From Nitrosospira sp. Nsp11 (GTDB lineage Bacteria; Pseudomonadota; Gammaproteobacteria; Burkholderiales; Nitrosomonadaceae): a stretch of DNA of 64,000 nucleotides. Of this stretch, positions 49,445 to 56,628 are shown piece after piece (position 1 is the first letter of the stretch; each line of letters opens with the position of its first letter). The notes beneath the pieces are model-generated. The model worked only from the letters and a program-made list of their open reading frames with translations. It was not told the origin of the DNA and searched no databases. The position numbers and the translations under genes are program-made. The stretch spans positions 1-64,000 of the forward strand of contig NZ_FRBV01000002.1 in assembly GCF_900142705.1 (NCBI RefSeq). The letters run 5' to 3'.

Positions 49445-49461
49445 TTGGCACGAATTCTGCT
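49445..49461 (+). promoter_or_regulatory. Sigma-54 (RpoN) promoter
   Basis: TTGGCACGAATTCTGCT matches the RpoN consensus TTGGCACGNNNNTTGCW at all but one fixed position, with exactly 10 bp between GG and GC. The predicted start point is near 49472, on the plus strand toward the cyclic-di-GMP gene. It would need an RpoN-dependent activator, whose site was not identified. Confidence 0.7.
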
Positions 49462-49744
49462 TATGTTCAATAGTGCATCCTCTGGCTAAAGGCCGGTTCC
49501 AGTCCCCGTTCATGTTCAATGGTTCGATGTTTCTCATCCAGTATTGTTGCTTACGATGAACAGGACTATGATGCGTTCGCGTAGCTATTGCGCCGCACTC
49601 GAAATGGGCGTTTTCTTGATCCATTAAGCGAATGATGCGTCCTAGGTGCGAGCGAAGGGAAGACAGGTGACGAGCGACAGGTGACAAGCATAAATCGAAT
49701 TATCAAGCGTTAAGATGGGCCAAAGATGGGCAACCAATACGGAT

Positions 49745-49766
49745 AAACCATTGCTAATGGTTTTGA
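49745..49766 (+). terminator. Possible intrinsic terminator or leader hairpin before the GGDEF-EAL gene
   Basis: AAACCATT and AATGGTTT pair perfectly around a 3-nt loop (GCT) and are followed by TTTT and then GACAAAAC. The stem is AT-rich and the T-run short, so it would be a weak terminator. It lies 22 bp before the start codon and might end or attenuate the sigma-54 transcript. Confidence 0.4.
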
Positions 49767-49787
49767 CAAAACATTAAGTAGAGCTCC

Positions 49788-52043
49788 ATGACGACTTCTT
49801 CCGATATTCTCAATGCCAGCATCCTGATCGTGGACGACAGGAGAGTTAATGTCGAACTGATCCGTGCCATGCTCTCTGCCGCTGGCTACACATCAATTGC
49901 TTCGACAGTGGATCCGCTCGAAGTTTGTGATCTCCATCGCGCTAATCGATATGATCTCATTCTGCTCGACCTGATGATGCCAAAAATGGATGGATTCCAG
50001 GTAATGGAAGGCCTGAGGCTGGTCGAATCAGAAATAGATCGCGAGGCCGGGCCCCGGCTTGAATCGGACGGACGTCTCCCTGTTCTGGTGATCACTGCCC
50101 AGCCGGAGCATAAGGAGCGGGCATTGCGTGCCGGTGCGAAAGGCTTTATCACCAAGCCCTTTGACCGCCTCAACGTATTGACTCATATCCATGATGTGCT
50201 GGAAATCAAATTGCTGCAGAAAGAGCTGCAACGATTTATTTCGGGCCTTGACGCCACGCAAAACGTGCGGACGGCTGCCCAGAACGAAACGGGAGAGCTG
50301 GTCGATCAGCTTGCCGCCAACCTCCCTCAAATCTTCTGGATATGGGATATCCATGATAAAACGTTTCGTTACGTCAACCCCGCTTGGGAGAAGATGACGG
50401 GCCGGCGTATCGCGCGCTCCGACACGCCGGAAAAATTTCTCGAGGCGATTCATCCGGAAGATATGGAACGAGTCATTCGTGAAGCGGCCGAGTTGCCGCA
50501 CGGCGGAGCCGATCATGATTATCGGCTGCTCCTACCGGATAATACGATACGCTGGATGCATTCCCGCACCTTTCCGATAAAGGATTCGATGGGGGTATAT
50601 CGAGTTGTAGGGATGATGGAAGACATTACGCTTCGCAGGGAGGCTGACCAACAGCTACCGCAGCTTGCGCATTATGACGCTCTTACCAGCCTCCCCAACC
50701 GTATTCTGTTTGATGAATCGGTCCAGAACATCATCAAACAAGCCGAAATGAATCACCGTATCATCTCCCTGCTATTTATCGGTATCGATAATTTCAAAAG
50801 TATAAACGACGCGCTGGGGCATGCGTTGGGGGACGAATTGCTGCGTCAGTTCAGCCATCGTCTACTGGAGTGCTTGCGTATCACCGACATGGTTGCGCGG
50901 CTGGGTGGCGATGAGTTTGGCTGCATACTCGTTACTCCTGACGGTTCAGGGGATGCGGGCATGGTTGCGAGCAAGATCCGGGAAGCATTACGCCAACCTT
51001 TCACCTTGCAGGGACATCAAATCACAGTAACAGCAAGCATCGGAATCAGCATTTATCCGTCGGATTCAATGGATGCGGACACCCTTATCAAAAATGGCGA
51101 TGCCGCGATGTATCGGTCAAAAAGGGCTGGCAGAGATACTTATCGTTTCTTTACGGCAGAAATGAACGCACGGGCAATCGAGAAGCTGGATAAGGAAAAT
51201 GCGCTGCGGGAGGCCCTCGACCGAAATGAATTCGTTTTACATTATCAGCCGAAAGTCGAGCTCTCGATGGGCCGGATCACGGGGGTGGAAGCACTGATAA
51301 GATGGAAGCGTCCAGGGTACGGTTTCGTCGCGCCTGCGGAATTCATACCAGATCTCGAGCAAACCGGATTGATCAACCGGGTGGGCGCCTGGGTTATCGA
51401 TAGTGCATGCAGGCAGATCGCGGAGTGGCGGCGCGCGGGAGCAGGGGAGATTCCGATATCGGTCAATGTGTCCGGCAGGCAATTCCTTCAGAGTACGCTC
51501 AACGAGGACGTCATTCGGGCGACGCAGGAGAACGATGTGCATCCGGAATTGCTTGAATTTGAATTGCAAACAGAAAGAGCGCTGAGGGAGAACAGTATCG
51601 ATTCCGATTTGCTGGAATTAGAGCTGACCGAGAGTTCGCTGATGACGCACGCCAGAAAAACAACCGGTATTCTCAAGAGATTGAAAATACTGGGGGTCCA
51701 GATTTCGATTGATGACTTCGGGACCGGCTATTCGAGCCTCGCCTACGTAAAACGATTCCCTATCGATGTGTTGAAAATCGACCGTTCCTTTATTATGGAA
51801 ATTACTACAAATTCGGCGGACGCTGCAATCACAACTGCAATTATCGACATGGCCCACAGCCTTAATGTCAGGGTGGTAGCCGAAGGTGTGGAAACGGTGG
51901 AACAACTCGATTTCTTGCGTGAGCGCGGGTGCGACGAAATCCAGGGTTATTATTTTGCGCGGCCGCTTCCCCCGGATAAAATATTCGAATTACTTTCAGG
52001 TAGTAACAGGGTTCTCAAGCCAGGGCCCCCCGTTAACGTATAA
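49788..52043 (+). CDS. Response regulator with PAS, GGDEF and EAL domains (cyclic-di-GMP turnover)
   Basis: Cytoplasmic signalling protein of 751 aa. Domains in order: receiver (about 10-130; acidic pocket D16-D17, phospho-acceptor D61, Lys in ITKPFD), a PAS fold (about 170-285, ending in EDITLRREADQQ), GGDEF (about 300-455) with intact RLGGDEFG, and EAL (about 475-735) with GVEALIRW, DDFGTGYSSLAYVKRF and EGVETVEQLDFL. Both catalytic signatures are intact, so it could make or degrade cyclic-di-GMP depending on phosphorylation. A 20-residue tandem duplication lies just before the catalytic ELTES segment of the EAL domain and could disturb the phosphodiesterase. No partner histidine kinase is adjacent. 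Expression may depend on the upstream sigma-54 promoter. Confidence 0.93.
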   Translation: MTTSSDILNASILIVDDRRVNVELIRAMLSAAGYTSIASTVDPLEVCDLHRANRYDLILLDLMMPKMDGFQVMEGLRLVESEIDREAGPRLESDGRLPVLVITAQPEHKERALRAGAKGFITKPFDRLNVLTHIHDVLEIKLLQKELQRFISGLDATQNVRTAAQNETGELVDQLAANLPQIFWIWDIHDKTFRYVNPAWEKMTGRRIARSDTPEKFLEAIHPEDMERVIREAAELPHGGADHDYRLLLPDNTIRWMHSRTFPIKDSMGVYRVVGMMEDITLRREADQQLPQLAHYDALTSLPNRILFDESVQNIIKQAEMNHRIISLLFIGIDNFKSINDALGHALGDELLRQFSHRLLECLRITDMVARLGGDEFGCILVTPDGSGDAGMVASKIREALRQPFTLQGHQITVTASIGISIYPSDSMDADTLIKNGDAAMYRSKRAGRDTYRFFTAEMNARAIEKLDKENALREALDRNEFVLHYQPKVELSMGRITGVEALIRWKRPGYGFVAPAEFIPDLEQTGLINRVGAWVIDSACRQIAEWRRAGAGEIPISVNVSGRQFLQSTLNEDVIRATQENDVHPELLEFELQTERALRENSIDSDLLELELTESSLMTHARKTTGILKRLKILGVQISIDDFGTGYSSLAYVKRFPIDVLKIDRSFIMEITTNSADAAITTAIIDMAHSLNVRVVAEGVETVEQLDFLRERGCDEIQGYYFARPLPPDKIFELLSGSNRVLKPGPPVNV

Positions 52044-52082
52044 TCCTGAATCCTCCTGAGCAAGCTAACCCCAACAAAACGA

Positions 52083-52172
52083 AACTCACGGGGTACAAAA
52101 AATCCCTTTCGATCATCGGGCCTCGTTGCCAGCCCGGGGAAAACAGTGGGCCGACTGGATTCAGGTTCAATG
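52083..52172 (+). repeat. Dispersed intergenic repeat, divergent copy D
   Basis: Opens with CTCACGGGGTACAAAAAATC and closes with GACTGGATTCAGGTTCAATGG, close to the two ends of copy B at similar spacing, but the middle differs. It lies just after the GGDEF-EAL gene. Membership in the family is likely but less certain than for copies A-C. Confidence 0.4.
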
Positions 52173-52274
52173 GGTGGCACAAATCCGGAGGTCGACCTGT
52201 ATGCCGAAAAGACCGAACGGCTCTCTCATGTCTCTGTATTGTTTTTTTTCAAAACTTTTTCTTTCTGATCAAAC

Positions 52275-53042
52275 ATGCGTTTTGCCTGTTTAGGTAGCGG
52301 TTCACAAGGTAACGGTCTTGTAGTCGAAGTAGCGGATACCCGATTGCTGCTGGATTGCGGTTTTACATTGAAGGAAACCGTCATTCGGCTTACACGGCTC
52401 GGCCTCGAGCCCGGCATGATCGATGCAATTGTCGTCACTCACGAGCACGACGATCATATCGGTGGAGTCGCGCGGTTTGCGCGCAAATTTGGTACTCCGG
52501 TATGGCTTACGCACGGTACCCTGCGCAGTGCAGAGAAGGCGTTTGCGTTATTGCCACGAGTTAATGTTATAGAGGACTACCAGCGTTTCTCCATCGGGGA
52601 CATCGAGATCGAGCCTTATCCGGTTCCACACGATGCTCAGGAACCCGCGCAGTTTGTATTTGGAGATGGCGCATCGCGGCTGGGCGTTCTGACCGATACC
52701 GGGTGTTCCACCCCCCACATCGAGGCGACCTTGAGCCACTGTCATGCACTGGTGCTGGAATGCAATCACGACGCGCAGATGCTCGCAAACGGCAACTATC
52801 CGCAAAGTCTCAAGCGACGCGTAGGGGGGCGTCTGGGCCACCTCGAGAACACTGCCTCAGCGAATCTTCTGGCAAGTCTTGACTGCAGCCGCCTTCAACA
52901 CGTGATCGCGGCGCATTTGAGCCAAAAAAACAATACTCCGCTGCTTGCGCAAACAATGCTGAGCCGCGCCTTGAACTGTGAAGTAGACTGGATTGGCGTC
53001 GCGGATCAAAGCGATGGCTTTAGCTGGCGCCAGCTGATCTGA
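52275..53042 (+). CDS. MBL-fold metallo-hydrolase (YycJ/WalJ-like)
   Basis: Metallo-beta-lactamase-fold protein of 255 aa. The N-terminus MRFACLGSGSQGNGLVVE and the metal motif VTHEHDDHIGGVARFA (near residue 55) match the YycJ-type group of nuclease-like hydrolases. Further metal ligands are in TDTGCS (Asp), LECNHD (His) and the final AAHLSQKNN (His). In other bacteria related proteins are tied to cell-wall or DNA metabolism; the substrate here is unknown. A strong bidirectional terminator separates it from the convergent lipoprotein array. Confidence 0.88.
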   Translation: MRFACLGSGSQGNGLVVEVADTRLLLDCGFTLKETVIRLTRLGLEPGMIDAIVVTHEHDDHIGGVARFARKFGTPVWLTHGTLRSAEKAFALLPRVNVIEDYQRFSIGDIEIEPYPVPHDAQEPAQFVFGDGASRLGVLTDTGCSTPHIEATLSHCHALVLECNHDAQMLANGNYPQSLKRRVGGRLGHLENTASANLLASLDCSRLQHVIAAHLSQKNNTPLLAQTMLSRALNCEVDWIGVADQSDGFSWRQLI

Positions 53043-53087
53043 AAGACTCATTGCATGGTTCAGTTTGTAGATACAACCTGTGGAACG

Positions 53088-53126
53088 AAAAAAGCCGCCC
53101 CATCTCAAGTGGAGGGCGGCTTTTTT
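53088..53126. terminator. Bidirectional terminator between the MBL hydrolase and lipoprotein gene 1
   Basis: AAAAAAGCCGCCC and GGGCGGCTTTTTT form a 13-bp perfect inverted repeat with a 13-nt loop. The A-run on one side and T-run on the other let it work in both directions, serving the plus-strand hydrolase and the minus-strand lipoprotein gene. Confidence 0.9.
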
Positions 53127-53229
53127 CGGTGTGATATTGCTTACTTCAGCACATTCAAAACCATCTTTTTTGCTTCGCCGGTGCCGCCAACATAACGCTA
53201 TCTTTCTTGGGCGGACTCGACCCTGGTAT

Positions 53230-53436
53230 CTATTTGGCTTCGGTGGACGAAGGGTCGCTGTCAGCAGAATCGCCTGTGCTTTCTCCAGCAGCGGAATCCG
53301 GCTCAGCAGGGGCGGCGGATTGCGATATAATCTTGGCGAAATTATCTTTTTCCTGTTCGGGAAGCGCCTGGTTTGGCTTGCCACAGGCGGTCATGGCGAG
53401 TGCCGCAAAGGTTACAGCAAGGAATGTGAGTCTCAT
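53230..53436 (-). CDS. Small putative lipoprotein, array member 1
   Basis: 68-aa protein with a lipoprotein signal (MRLTFLAVTFAALAMTAC; lipobox MTAC) giving a mature chain of about 50 residues. The mature part begins CGKPNQALPEQEKD and is otherwise Ala/Ser/Glu/Asp-rich, with no predicted fold. The Gly after the Cys predicts outer-membrane sorting by the Lol +2 rule, unlike the other three members. A ribosome-binding GGAGAG lies 12 nt upstream. CxxPxQALPE is shared with member 2, showing common descent. No known family was recognised. Confidence 0.7.
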   Translation of the reverse strand: MRLTFLAVTFAALAMTACGKPNQALPEQEKDNFAKIISQSAAPAEPDSAAGESTGDSADSDPSSTEAK

Positions 53437-53580
53437 TATCTAATTCTCTCCAAGTTGATTTAAAACTTAAACTTAATGTGGCAAAACGTTTTGCTTCTCA
53501 AGCGCAGGCCGGACAACAAGTTCCGCAAATGGATGATATGGAGGTTGATGCGAGGTTATCCAGTGCGCTTTCTGATCAAT

Positions 53581-53611
53581 AAAAAAGCCATCCTGAGGAT
53601 GGCTTTTTTTT
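53581..53611 (-). terminator. Terminator after lipoprotein gene 2
   Basis: AAAAAAGCCATCC and GGATGGCTTTTTTT form a perfect 13-bp hairpin with a 3-nt loop, 15 bp past the stop codon of array member 2 (minus strand). It is equally good in the plus direction. Confidence 0.88.
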
Positions 53612-53625
53612 GCCTGCGCACTTTA

Positions 53626-53913
53626 TTAGTGAGCGGCTGGGATGGCGCTTTGACCTTCCTTTATGGGGTTGCCATTGCCATCAAGCGCGTGCCCGGGGAG
53701 AACGGCTTGGCCTGAGAATTCGTCCTCGCCATCCGGAGCAGCGGCAGTTTGTTCAGTTGGGGTACCGGCAGCGGCACGTTCTTGATCCATCGTCGTGCCT
53801 TCTTCTGTTCTGGTTCCATATGTAGTGGAATTCTCAGGCAAGGCTTGTTTTGGTCTGTCGCACGCTGTGAGAGCAAGTGCCATCAAAGCAGCGGCAAGAA
53901 GTGATAGTTTCAT
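53626..53913 (-). CDS. Small putative lipoprotein, array member 2
   Basis: 95-aa protein with signal MKLSLLAAALMALALTAC and lipobox LTAC; the mature chain starts CDRPKQALPENS. The rest is hydrophilic, Thr/Glu/Gly-rich, and ends in a Gly/Pro stretch (PGHALDGNGNPIKEGQS). Asp at +2 predicts retention in the inner membrane by the E. coli Lol rule. It has its own Shine-Dalgarno (AAGGA) and its own terminator, so it is probably a single-gene transcript. Clearly related to member 1 by CxxPxQALPE. Confidence 0.72.
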   Translation of the reverse strand: MKLSLLAAALMALALTACDRPKQALPENSTTYGTRTEEGTTMDQERAAAGTPTEQTAAAPDGEDEFSGQAVLPGHALDGNGNPIKEGQSAIPAAH

Positions 53914-54089
53914 TATCGGGGAGTCCTTAATAAAAATAGAAATAGGTTGTCGCGGATCATATTATATAGCAAAAATACCCCCAAACAAGTCGAAATTACC
54001 TCAAAACTGTGGCTGAGTTTGGTATCCGCGAGCTTTCGAATGAGTCATAGATCTTGTAGACCCTATTGATGAATAATCACATCAGTTTT

Positions 54090-54308
54090 TTATTTGGCGG
54101 GTTCTTCTTTTTTTGCATCACCATCACTTGTCGCGCCCTGACCGCCCGCCGCAACGTCGGCCGAAGGTTTATCAAGTTCGTCAAAATTGGGCGCTGAGTC
54201 ACGTTCAACCGAAGCGGAGGGAGGCGGCTTATCCATAGGATGTTTTTTGCCGTCACAAGCGGTCAGCGTCAATGCCGTTACGGCAGCGGCGAGGAGCATG
54301 TATTTCAT
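54090..54308 (-). CDS. Small putative lipoprotein, array member 3
   Basis: 72-aa protein with signal MKYMLLAAAVTALTLTAC and lipobox LTAC; the mature chain starts CDGKKHPMDKPPP and ends in a charged Asp/Lys/Glu tail. The DNA around the start (ATGAAATAC) and the signal-peptide pattern are the same as in member 4. Asp at +2 predicts inner-membrane retention. No clear terminator hairpin was seen after its stop, unlike its neighbours. Function unknown. Confidence 0.7.
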   Translation of the reverse strand: MKYMLLAAAVTALTLTACDGKKHPMDKPPPSASVERDSAPNFDELDKPSADVAAGGQGATSDGDAKKEEPAK

Positions 54309-54409
54309 ATTAATTCATCCTATAGTTTCAAAGAGAAACCGTAGTGTAACAAAAGCTTCCGGATCATTCAAACTAGCCATACCGAAGTAGGTCGTTTTCC
54401 GGAAATCAT

Positions 54410-54726
54410 TTACCGATCGGCGTAGGGGGCAGCCAAATCAGTCTGCGTCCCGTGATACCGTTCCTGTACCACGCCATCACTCCTGATGCGGCTGTTCAGA
54501 TACGCCCGGATCAGCCGGATCACTCCAGCGTCGGGGATGCGCGGTTCATGCCCGTTCGCCTGGGGCGGTTGCGTCTTCCATCCGGTTCTTTTTCATCGGA
54601 TCGCAGCTTCGCTTCACCCTTCCTCCCTACGCTTAGTCACCCTCACGCGGTTGCGCTTCGCCTCGTTCGCTGTGATCAACTTACGCTGGGACTTCCACCC
54701 ACAAGAGTGTGCCCATGCTAGCGCAC
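54410..54726 (-). mobile_element. Group II intron remnant with a reverse-transcriptase fragment
   Basis: On the minus strand the region from about 54726 looks like the start of a group II intron ribozyme (a GTGGGTGGAAGTCCCAG segment, then AGTTGATCACAGCGAACGAG). It runs directly into a reverse-transcriptase fragment (54550 to stop 54410-54412) with RIPDAGVIRLIRAYLNSRI, SDGVVQERYHGT, the segment just before the RT domain-4 PQGGP motif. The fragment breaks off at that point, so the catalytic YADD region and the maturase are missing, and the intron's internal part is deleted. It lies between lipoprotein genes 3 and 4 and cannot move by itself. Confidence 0.65.
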
Positions 54727-54730
54727 ATGA

Positions 54731-54757
54731 AAAATGCCGCCCCGGAGGACGGCATTA
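54731..54757 (-). terminator. Terminator after lipoprotein gene 4
   Basis: AATGCCG and CGGCATT, extended by GG/CC pairs past one mismatch, make a short-looped hairpin that is followed on the minus strand by TTTTTC. It lies 21 bp after the stop of array member 4 and borders the intron remnant. Confidence 0.8.
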
Positions 54758-54777
54758 TCAATTCTGCCCCATTACGA

Positions 54778-55002
54778 TTAATTTGCGGGCTTGTCGTCAG
54801 TGGATTTTTTTGATTCGGCTTCAGCAGCGCTTTCTTTCTGTGCCGCATCAATTTCCGCATCACTAAGTTGCCCTTCACGTTTATCCCAAAGGCTGGGTGG
54901 ATATTGCCCCGGTTTTCCTTCCCCCGGGGTTTTCTCTCTCATTTGATCACAAGCGCTAAAGGTCAGTGTCACCAAGGCGGCGGCGAGGAGCGAGTATTTC
55001 AT
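54778..55002 (-). CDS. Small putative lipoprotein, array member 4
   Basis: 74-aa protein from Met 55002, chosen because AAAGGAG stands 10 nt upstream and the signal MKYSLLAAALVTLTFSAC then begins properly. Lipobox FSAC is followed by CDQMREKTPGEGKP; CDQ is a strong inner-membrane retention signal in E. coli. The mature chain of about 57 residues is charged and Glu/Lys/Ala-rich with a helical stretch near the end (LSDAEIDAAQKESAAEAES). Its upstream region holds two copies of a 17-bp repeat (55059-55094). First, in transcription direction, of the four array members. Confidence 0.72.
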   Translation of the reverse strand: MKYSLLAAALVTLTFSACDQMREKTPGEGKPGQYPPSLWDKREGQLSDAEIDAAQKESAAEAESKKSTDDKPAN

Positions 55003-55058
55003 TGTTTTAATCTCCTTTATAGGTTTAGACGAATAAATTATACGAGCGTTTCGGCCAT

Positions 55059-55094
55059 ATCTGAGAAACGACCATAAATCTGAGAAACGACCAT
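55059..55094. repeat. 17-bp direct repeat upstream of lipoprotein gene 4
   Basis: ATCTGAGAAACGACCAT occurs at 55059-55075 and 55078-55094 with 2 bp between. The pair lies 57-92 bp upstream of the start of lipoprotein gene 4, in the position of a promoter or operator. The remainder of 55095-55341 shows a CTAGC/GCTAG hairpin near 55320 but no gene. Confidence 0.6.
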
Positions 55095-55341
55095 TTTTAA
55101 TAGCCACTATCTTAATAGCAGAATTCAGAAATGTTGTCTAGTCGTTGCCTCTCAGAGCTCCAAGAAATAGCGGCAAATCGTCGATGGGCGAGCCTTACAG
55201 GCATTTGGCGGAATGCCGGCCAACAGTTTTTATCTCTACAGCGCGGTAAATTTTGATGGCCCAGACTACGCTCCAGCCGTTACAAAATTTGTAGTCCGGA
55301 TAAGCTCGTCCGTTCCTCCGCTAGCCTATAAGCTAGTGAAA

Positions 55342-56481
55342 TTATGCCACGTCTGCCGGTACCTTTACTATTTCGACATAACCATAGAGGTACCACGGGT
55401 AAAGCAGGGCAAGAGCCTCATCGTCGAGCTCTTCCAGCATTGGCAGCGCAAGGTGATCGGCTAATTTTCCAAGCAGCCTGCATGCCGCGGCGCCTGCAGT
55501 ATACGCGTCTCCATTCAAAAAAATATTTTTGCCTCTGCATAACATTCGGCTTTTCAGATTCAGTTGCAGCTTTCCTTCTTTAACTTGATACGCGAATTCC
55601 TGTTGAGTTACGGGATTCGACGGTGGCGTAAAAAAAACATGATGTTTAGGCTCGGTCAGGTAGATTCCCAGGAAACGTTCTATATCAGTCGAGCCCCAGG
55701 TGATCTTGCTGAGCACTGCTTCCACCTGTTGCAACATATCCGGGCTGATGCGTCCCGGGTGCGATTGGAAGTCAAGATTCGGGTCATGATAAATTCCCTC
55801 AACTTCGGTGTGATCCTGCAGGTAAACGAGAAATTGAATAACGAGCTCCTGATAGGTTGGCGCTCGGAAACCGATGGAATAGGTCATGCAATGGCCTTTA
55901 GCGACCCCATGATGTGCATAGTTGGGGGGCAGATACAGCATATCGCCGGGTTCCAGCATCCATTCCTGTTCAGGTCTGAATTCCCGCAGGATTTTTAGCG
56001 GTGCGTTCGTCACCAGCCTTTTATCCTGCTGGGCTGAGATCTGCCAGTTTCTGCGCCCCATGCCCTGGAGCAAAAAGACATCGTATGAATCGAAATGAGG
56101 CCCGACGCTCCCTTCCTCAGGGGCATAACTGACCATCAAATCATCAAGACGAGCGTGCGGGATGAAATTGAATTTCAGTAGCAATTCACGGGCTGACGGT
56201 AAGAAGTGGTTGATGTCCTGCACCAGCAGCGTCCAGTCTTTTGCCGGCATACGTGAAAAAACGCGAGATGTGAAAGGCCCATGCCTAACCCCCCATTTTC
56301 CCTTCTTCCGGGTTATCAGACGCGACTGCGCGTCGTCATGGCAGGCGAGATTGATAAGGTCCTCGCGAGTCAGAAGACCCTGAAATTCTGGCAGGGCTCC
56401 GCGCACGAGCAAAGGTTTCTTTTGCCAGTAATCCCGGAGAAAATTTCCCACCGAAATATCCCCCAGCAGCTTACTTTTCAT
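55342..56481 (-). CDS. roxA: Ribosomal protein uL16 3-hydroxylase (RoxA/YcfD-like cupin)
   Basis: JmjC-fold 2-oxoglutarate/Fe(II) oxygenase of 379 aa that in E. coli hydroxylates an arginine of ribosomal protein uL16. The N-terminal WQKKPLLVRGALPEF is family-typical, iron ligands are in GPHFDSYDVFLLQ (HxD) and in the His of AHHGVAKG, and LEPGDMLYLPPNYAHHG precedes the last. The C-terminal wing domain (residues 240-375) is present. It starts at Met 56481 and lies upstream of the lipoprotein array on the same strand, and next to mutL. Confidence 0.92.
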   Translation of the reverse strand: MKSKLLGDISVGNFLRDYWQKKPLLVRGALPEFQGLLTREDLINLACHDDAQSRLITRKKGKWGVRHGPFTSRVFSRMPAKDWTLLVQDINHFLPSARELLLKFNFIPHARLDDLMVSYAPEEGSVGPHFDSYDVFLLQGMGRRNWQISAQQDKRLVTNAPLKILREFRPEQEWMLEPGDMLYLPPNYAHHGVAKGHCMTYSIGFRAPTYQELVIQFLVYLQDHTEVEGIYHDPNLDFQSHPGRISPDMLQQVEAVLSKITWGSTDIERFLGIYLTEPKHHVFFTPPSNPVTQQEFAYQVKEGKLQLNLKSRMLCRGKNIFLNGDAYTAGAAACRLLGKLADHLALPMLEELDDEALALLYPWYLYGYVEIVKVPADVA

Positions 56482-56628
56482 TACCGGTCACAATCCGATA
56501 TAGGCTTTCCATAAAAATGGCCTGGTTTTCCTGTTCTTTACGCACCCCATCCTGCCGGCAAATTTGGCAATCCAGCCTTTCCAGGCGAGGCGCCATGCGG
56601 AGACGCGGTCTGAGCGCCGGCATCAGGC

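Larger units (their letters stand above)
49138..49787. other. 650-bp intergenic region with a sigma-54 promoter
   Basis: No convincing gene lies between the holin-like gene and the REC-PAS-GGDEF-EAL gene. It holds a near-consensus sigma-54 promoter (49445-49461), two ATGTTCAATRG direct repeats (near 49463 and 49512), and a hairpin at 49745-49763. The transcript from the sigma-54 site would be a leader of about 315 nt for the downstream gene, or a separate small RNA. Confidence 0.45.

Noticed and set aside
49367-49687. 106-codon minus-strand frame in the gap before the GGDEF-EAL gene
   Set aside because: No start signal, odd composition (many His/Arg) and it runs across the sigma-54 promoter; more likely random.
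54452-54866. Plus-strand frames of 89 and 126 codons near the lipoprotein array
   Set aside because: They are antisense to the group II intron remnant and to lipoprotein gene 4; their composition is explained by those.
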